From Larix sibirica (Eukaryota; Streptophyta; Pinopsida; Pinales; Pinaceae), in assembly GCA_004151065.3 (NCBI GenBank), contig NWUY0304775964.1, positions 1-20,864 on the forward strand: a stretch of DNA of 20,864 bases, in the 5' to 3' direction. Of this stretch, positions 17,610 through 20,864 are shown one piece after another (position 1 is the stretch's first letter; every line of letters begins with the position of its first letter). Made by a program: the position numbers and the translations under genes. The notes below the pieces were generated by a model that did not search any database, was not told the origin of the DNA, and was given only the letters and a program-made list of their open reading frames with translations.

Positions 17610-17880
17610 TTTCTTTTAGAATGGTAGAAAACATTCACAATACTAAGCAAATGTAGAAATGGAAGAGATGAGTGAATTGATAACCATTGGCTATTTCTTT
17701 TAAAATCTTAGAAAGCGTTAACAATAGTAAGCAAAGGTAAAAGTGGAAAGAATGAGAGAATTTATTTAATAAGAACCATTCAATGTTGCTTTTAAAATCC
17801 CTAGAAATCATGACACTATTAAGCAAAGTTAGAATTGGAGAGGAGAGAATTAATTTAATAAGAATCATCTTCCCATTAAG
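17610..17880 (+). repeat. Three-copy tandem repeat of 84-92 bp
   Basis: Units begin TTTCTTTTAGAATGGTAGAAA (17610), TTTCTTTTAAAATCTTAGAAA (17694) and TTGCTTTTAAAATCCCTAG (17786). Each continues with CA-TACTAAGCAAA-GTAGAA-TGGA-AGA and ends AATAAGAACCATT or similar. Old and diverged. Confidence 0.8.
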
Positions 17881-18354
17881 TTTAACCATATGTGCCCCCA
17901 CATTGTAATTCACCTCCTAATTATTGGATGGTTGGAATAAGTATTTGAAGATAAAAATCATTTAGATATTTGATTTAACTCAAAAAATTGAGCTATTTTG
18001 GTGAGGGTAGTAATTGAGGCACCCAACCATAAACCTTGCATTTTCTTTTATTAAATTACCCTTGAGGGCCCATAATAGGGAGTTATCCAAAATCCTCTTG
18101 AATCTTATTGCTATTAAGATTGAGCTCCTTGAAAGCAAGGTGTAATGCCCCAATTGGAAAATAAATTGAGCCTAACATAATAAATATAAGATAATTCAAT
18201 ATAATGAAATACTTGTAAATATAATGGCATTATTACAATGGATAATGTAAAGTTACATAAATAATTAAGAAAATACATAAAATAGTGGGAAGCATGGAGT
18301 ACAAAGAGAGATGGGTTGCACACTGCTTGCAATAGAAAGGTAAGTGGGCATCTT

Positions 18355-18940
18355 GCACTCAAAATATATATTCCATGCCTTAGACCTTTAGTGCATGAAG
18401 GACATACGAGTATATTAATGTATGATGAAAAATGATGACTTACAATGAACTAAATATCTCTTACTTATATTAGACATGAGGCCTAACCCTAGAGATCATG
18501 GTTGATGCATTTAAATACAATGAACTAGTATTATGGGTCTTTAACATGTCCACATGAAATGACTTTGATGACCTATAACATTGTCTTACATGGGCTCACT
18601 TAGCCCTGATGGAGTGCTTCGAACAATTGGAGGGGTTATTCCCAATGCCATAAATGTATGTTGTGTTAAAGGCACAATGTATCCTCCATCTTTATGAACT
18701 TTTCCCTTGAAGCATTTACATGATACCATGTAGTAAGACTTCTGTAGATTTGTGCTCACTTGCTTCCATATTTGATTATCTATCCGTCCATATTTAAGTC
18801 TTATAAGTGTTGATCCATTCCATCTTGTAATGTCCTAATTTGTTGTATTTGTTTACATGTTCTTTTGACTTTCAATTCCATGATTTTGTTGGTTTTTCCA
18901 TCTATTTTTCTAGGAGTGAGGATGTTGAAAAGTAACTTGA
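18355..18940 (+). repeat. Dispersed repeat, copy A
   Basis: Runs from CTCAAAATATATATTCCA through CAATGAACTAAATATCTCTTA, AACATGTCCA, TAGTAAGACTT and TCCATC to the tail TTCTAGGAGTGAGGATGTTG. The same ordered words occur near 19228 and, for the last third, from about 20600. The GAGTGAGG|TGTT tail resembles a polypurine tract against an LTR start, so a retroelement origin is likely but unproven. A TGTAATGCCCCAATT word at 18141 could mark a further boundary. Confidence 0.7.
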
Positions 18941-18957
18941 CGCGTAGGATAAAAGAC

Positions 18958-19190
18958 AACCAAAACGCCCTGCTTTTCCAGCGAAATTTTAATAAAAACC
19001 AGTTAAAATTGTTCTTGGAAATTGCTATTTCTGTAGTTTTGCAATTTCAGCAACCGTGATTGCCATTTCTAGACTAAATGCCCAATTTTAAAACTACCCA
19101 GATTGCTGAAATTGTGATTTGAGCACTCCAAATTGCGATTTGGGAAAAAATTCTGCTGTCGGATTTCGGCGAGTTGAGGGCGTTTTGGTT
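18958..19190. repeat. 233-bp foldback (MITE-like) inverted repeat
   Basis: AACCAAAACGCCCT (18958-18971) is the perfect reverse complement of AGGGCGTTTTGGTT (19177-19190). Inside it, CAATTTCAGCAA (19042-19053) pairs with TTGCTGAAATTG (19103-19114). Both pairs share nearly one centre (19074 and 19078), so the whole is one degenerate palindrome. No clear target-site duplication is visible. Confidence 0.75.
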
Positions 19191-19227
19191 AGCGCTTCTA
19201 CTGCTCCCTTGCTTGATGTACCTTGCC

Positions 19228-19850
19228 ACCCAAAATATGTATTCCACAACTTAAACTTGAAAACCATGAAGTACATGAAAGTATATTGATTCATAATAAT
19301 GAATGATAATACACAATGAACTAAATATCTCTTATTTATAGTAGATAAGAGTTCCAACATTAGAGATAATGGAATGGTTGACACCCCCACATAATATAAT
19401 AGTGTTTGGGGCATCTAAGACATGTCCAACACCATAAAATGACTTCAATGACCAATTGCATTGACTTATATGCCTCAATGAGCCCTTTGAATTCATAGGA
19501 CCCAATGGAAGGGTCATTCCCTATGCCATACATGTAGTATGTTGTGCTAGGGGCACACCATACCCTCCTTAAGAGTGTTGCACTTGAAGTGATCAAATGA
19601 TATCAAGTAGTAAGACTTTCTTAGATATGTGCTCTCTTGTTCTCATGCTTGGTTATCCATCCATTTATGAACTCTTTTGGAGTTTGATCCCTTATTGTTT
19701 GATGTTGCATGGTTGTTTTTCCTTTGATTCAATATATTGCTGTAATTTTACTCTTTTGTTGTATTGTTGTTTACTTCACATTTGACACAGATAATTTAAT
19801 GTTGGTGTGGTTATGCCATCTATTTCATGGGGAGTGAGGGTGTTAATAAG
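19228..19850 (+). repeat. Dispersed repeat, copy B
   Basis: Same ordered blocks as the copy near 18355: CCCAAAATATGTATTCCA, CAATGAACTAAATATCTCTTA, GACATGTCCAA, AAAATGACTTCAATGACC, GGAAGGGTCATTCCC, AAGTAGTAAGACTT, ending GGGGAGTGAGGGTGTTAATAA. The offset between copies grows from about 870 to about 910 bases, so indels have accumulated. Apparent identity is near 70% by eye. Confidence 0.72.
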
Positions 19851-19859
19851 CACTTTCCT

Positions 19860-20600
19860 ATTTTTAATGTAGACTTTGTTGGTAATGAGGATGTGGGTAC
19901 GGTTCCACCTTTGATGGTTTTTCTTCATTTCTCACAACCTTAACATCAATCTTCCTTTATGGTACCATAACATGCTTTAGCCTTCGTGCTTTATCTTAAA
20001 TTTTACTTGTTTTTTAGCGAGTACAATTATATTGTTTTTTACATTCTCAAGTTGGACCTCAACTTCTCCAAGTATTCTTGGTGGCTTCCTTTTATCTTCT
20101 CTTCCTCCTCCTTTTGATGATAGATTGTGATATCATCCATCAATTCCTTTTTTCCTTCAATTCTTGTTTGAATTTCTTTTTTGACTTCCTCTCTATTTAA
20201 GTATTTTTTCAACCTTAAGTTTTTCATCTTCTACTAGTTGTCTCCTCATCAATGATATTTGATTCTAGCTCATGGAGACACCTTTCTGTATTCTTAACAT
20301 CACTAAGAAGTGAAGTGTTTGATTATGATTATACACAATTTTTCATCCCTTGCCTTTCCTTGTCATTCTTCTTTTAGTTTTTCTTTCCTTGGTCAATTCT
20401 TCCTTTGATCATCATTGTGATTTAGTTTTCTTGCTTTTCCTTTTAAGTTCCCAAACTCTTCAATAAATGCTTGACTAGGGAACTGTGCCAATGATCTTTC
20501 TTTGTAAAATTCATTTTAACACATTATTGTCCTTCTATGATTGGATACTCCAACACCTTTCTTATGAAGTCCTTTTATTTCAATTCATCTTTGGTTTCCT
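19860..20600 (+). other. T/C-rich spacer between repeat copies
   Basis: A pyrimidine-rich stretch with CTTCCTCCTCC-type runs. A 62-codon minus frame at 20039-20227 is Lys/Glu-rich, which follows from the base composition. It could be gag remnant of the retroelement suggested by the flanking copies, but no family signature is visible. Confidence 0.4.
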
Positions 20601-20864
20601 ATACCTTTCATTCTTCTTCAATATGATTATCTATTCATCGACAATTAAGTCCTCTTGGTGTTGATCTCTTATAGTTTGATGTCATATAGTTGTTTTCCTT
20701 TGATCCTATCTTGTAATGTACTAATTTGATGTACTTGTTTATATGTTCTTTTTCCTTTTGATTCCATGAATTCCGTTGGTTATGCTATATATTTTTCTAG
20801 GAGTGAGGATGTTGAAAGGTAACTTTAGGTACTTTGTGTTAAATTTCATACATTCATAGCATAA
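20600..20864 (+). repeat. Dispersed repeat, copy C, cut by the window end
   Basis: GATTATCTATTCATC, then TTAAGTC-TCTTGGTGTTGATC, then CTTGTAATGTACTAATTTG, TTTATATGTTCTTTT, GATTCCATGAATT and TTCTAGGAGTGAGGATGTTG match the last third of the copy near 18355 almost word for word, including past the tail into GTAACTT. The rest lies beyond the window. Confidence 0.78.

Noticed and set aside
17928-18030. 8-bp inverted repeat ATGGTTGG / CCAACCAT
   Set aside because: Too short for its spacing to be meaningful.
20039-20227. Lys/Glu-rich minus frame that could be a coiled-coil or gag protein
   Set aside because: The composition follows from the T/C-rich plus strand; no domain signature and no flanking coding sequence.
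1-20864. tRNA, rRNA, CRISPR, bacterial operon or phage content
   Set aside because: No cloverleaf, rRNA or spaced-repeat pattern was found by reading; gene structure is clearly that of a plant nucleus.

Overview
The window is nuclear plant DNA. It holds one recognisable protein gene, a split plus-strand gene for a cytosolic alkaline/neutral invertase (glycoside hydrolase family GH100, beta clade), embedded in AT-rich, repeat-laden sequence. Spliceosomal GT/AG introns, 5'UTR introns, introns up to about 4 kb and a decayed LINE inside an intron fit a seed plant with a large genome. A gymnosperm is my best guess, but this is inference and the species cannot be named from the window.

Layout. 1-1300: AT-rich upstream DNA with short tandem repeats and no gene. 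1300-1595: a more GC-rich promoter with an inverted CCAAT motif and a TATA box at 1566. About 1595-1778: noncoding exon 1, with a strong hairpin and an 8-codon upstream ORF. 3650-3858: noncoding exon 2, which has no ATG. About 4473-4933: exon 3, with the start codon at 4502. 6107-6538: exon 4. 10610-11168: exon 5. 14897-15192 plus 3'UTR to about 15645: exon 6. The four coding segments join in phase (phases 0, 0, 1) into a 572-residue open protein. It is collinear with Arabidopsis CINV1 from the N-terminal RSFDERS block to the C-terminal R-S-x-S-W tail. Four coding exons is the usual beta-clade structure.

The introns carry most of the unusual content. Intron 1 has a four-copy minisatellite of 75-113 bp units. 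The 4.1-kb intron 4 holds an antisense, broken plant LINE with recognisable zinc-knuckle (zf-RVT) and RNase H pieces. Its RNase H C-terminus is present three times, next to 85-bp tandem repeats. Intron 5 (3.7 kb) has a G-run cluster able to form a quadruplex and otherwise nothing I recognise.

Downstream (15650-20864) I find no gene. There are four short tandem-repeat patches. There are also three diverged copies of a roughly 0.6-0.9 kb repeat (about 18355, 19228 and 20600 to the window end), with a 233-bp foldback element between the first two. No CRISPR, operon, phage or toxin-like system is present, and I see no clear novel biological system. The most interesting leads are the possible retroelement origin of the first exon and promoter, the triplicated LINE tail, and the foldback element.
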